DNA of 5,533 nucleotides from assembly GCA_026388365.1 (NCBI GenBank), contig JAPLJW010000281.1, positions 1 to 5,533 on the forward strand, in the 5' to 3' direction. Shown one piece after another: positions 4,987-5,533 of the stretch (within the stretch, counting starts at the first letter, position 1; every line of letters begins with the position of its first letter). The notes under the pieces were generated by a model. That model saw only the letters and a list, made by a program, of their open reading frames with translations, was not told the DNA's origin and did no database searches. A program made the translations under genes and the position numbers. This DNA is from Deltaproteobacteria bacterium (GTDB lineage: Bacteria; Desulfobacterota; Syntrophia; Syntrophales; UBA5619).

Positions 4987-5533
4987 TTATTTCATCAGGC
5001 CCGGCAGAAACAGCGCGATCTGCGGAAAGAGGATCAGGAGCAGCGCCGTCAGGAATAACGCAATCATCATGTGCATGGCACCCCGGAAGATCACCTGGAG
5101 CGGGACGTCCCGCGCGACGCCGGCGACGACATAGACGTTGATCCCCACCGGCGGGGTGATGACCCCCATCTCCGCGACGAGAACGATCACGACGCCGAAC
5201 CAGATGGGGTCGTAGCCGAGGGTGGTGACCACCGGATAGAAGACGGGGATGGTCAGCATGATCATCGCGAGGGAATCCATCAGGCAGCCGAGCAGGAGGT
5301 AGACGAGGATGACCAGGCCGATGATGAGAAAGGGCGGCCATTTCAATCCCGCCACCCAGGCGCCGATCCCCGCCGGGATGGTTGTCACGGCGAGGAAGTG
5401 GCCGAAGACGGTCGCCCCGGCAACGATGACGAGGATCATGCAGGAGATCCGGGTGGTCTCGTTGAGGGAGCGGGCGGAGCCCTGCCAGGAGAGGTGCCCG
5501 CCGATCAGCGCGATGACGATCGTGCCGCAGGCC
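4987..5533 (-). CDS. dctM: TRAP transporter large permease subunit (DctM family), 3' part only
   Basis: The C-terminal 181 residues of a TRAP (tripartite ATP-independent periplasmic) transporter membrane subunit; the 5' part runs off the right edge and no start is visible. DctM is the ion-coupled permease that takes organic anions, often carboxylates, from a periplasmic binding protein. Diagnostic stretches are LLLGCLMDSLAMIMLTIPVF, the helix/loop typical of these permeases, then VAEMGVITPPVGINVYVVAG, which carries the ITPPVG signature, then a final hydrophobic helix and the end GLMK with TAA at 4987-4989. The open frame continues upstream without a stop through ALIGGHLSWQGSARSLNETTR, so an ATG at 5439 is internal. 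It converges on ktrA and has no obvious link to potassium transport. The substrate cannot be told without the binding protein. Confidence 0.93.
   Translation of the reverse strand, partial: ACGTIVIALIGGHLSWQGSARSLNETTRISCMILVIVAGATVFGHFLAVTTIPAGIGAWVAGLKWPPFLIIGLVILVYLLLGCLMDSLAMIMLTIPVFYPVVTTLGYDPIWFGVVIVLVAEMGVITPPVGINVYVVAGVARDVPLQVIFRGAMHMMIALFLTALLLILFPQIALFLPGLMK

Overview
This GC-rich window is a potassium-uptake locus of a Gram-negative-type bacterium. Codon use, gene style and the TRAP transporter next door suggest Desulfobacterota/Deltaproteobacteria, but that placement is an impression, not a measurement. Reading left to right on the + strand there is the 3' end of kdpB, a complete kdpC, a kdpD-like gene of unusual build, a 154-base leader region, then ktrB (TrkH family) and ktrA (TrkA/RCK family). 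On the - strand, converging on ktrA, is the 3' part of a TRAP transporter large permease gene (dctM type). Between ktrA and dctM lies a ~30-codon piece that reads as the C-terminal end of an ATP-grasp acyl-CoA synthetase, apparently a gene remnant.

The most notable gene is the kdpD-like one (926-2674). It keeps the KdpD N-terminal nucleotide-binding domain and the universal-stress-protein (USP) domain. It lacks the four membrane spans, the GAF domain and the histidine kinase of a classical KdpD. In their place, after a proline/glutamine-rich linker, is a PTS EIIA type-2 (PtsN/EIIA-Ntr-like) domain that keeps its phosphorylatable histidine (H476). No kdpE response regulator is in the window. 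In E. coli the free-standing EIIA-Ntr protein regulates both KdpD and TrkA, so a fusion encoded between the Kdp pump and a Ktr/Trk channel is a coherent candidate for a kinase-less potassium control protein.

The layout suggests one functional module: the ATP-driven high-affinity Kdp pump, a soluble sensor translationally coupled to kdpC by an ATGA overlap, and the KtrB channel with its KtrA gating subunit. Between the sensor gene and ktrB there are two tiny overlapping open frames with good Shine-Dalgarno spacing, the second ending across the ktrB GTG start. Between kdpB and kdpC an AT-richer gap holds a promoter-like sequence followed at once by a perfect 7-bp-arm inverted repeat.

No RNA genes, CRISPR arrays, insertion sequences or convincing Rho-independent terminators were seen. 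There is no gene-free stretch longer than 300 bases; the longest is 154 bases.
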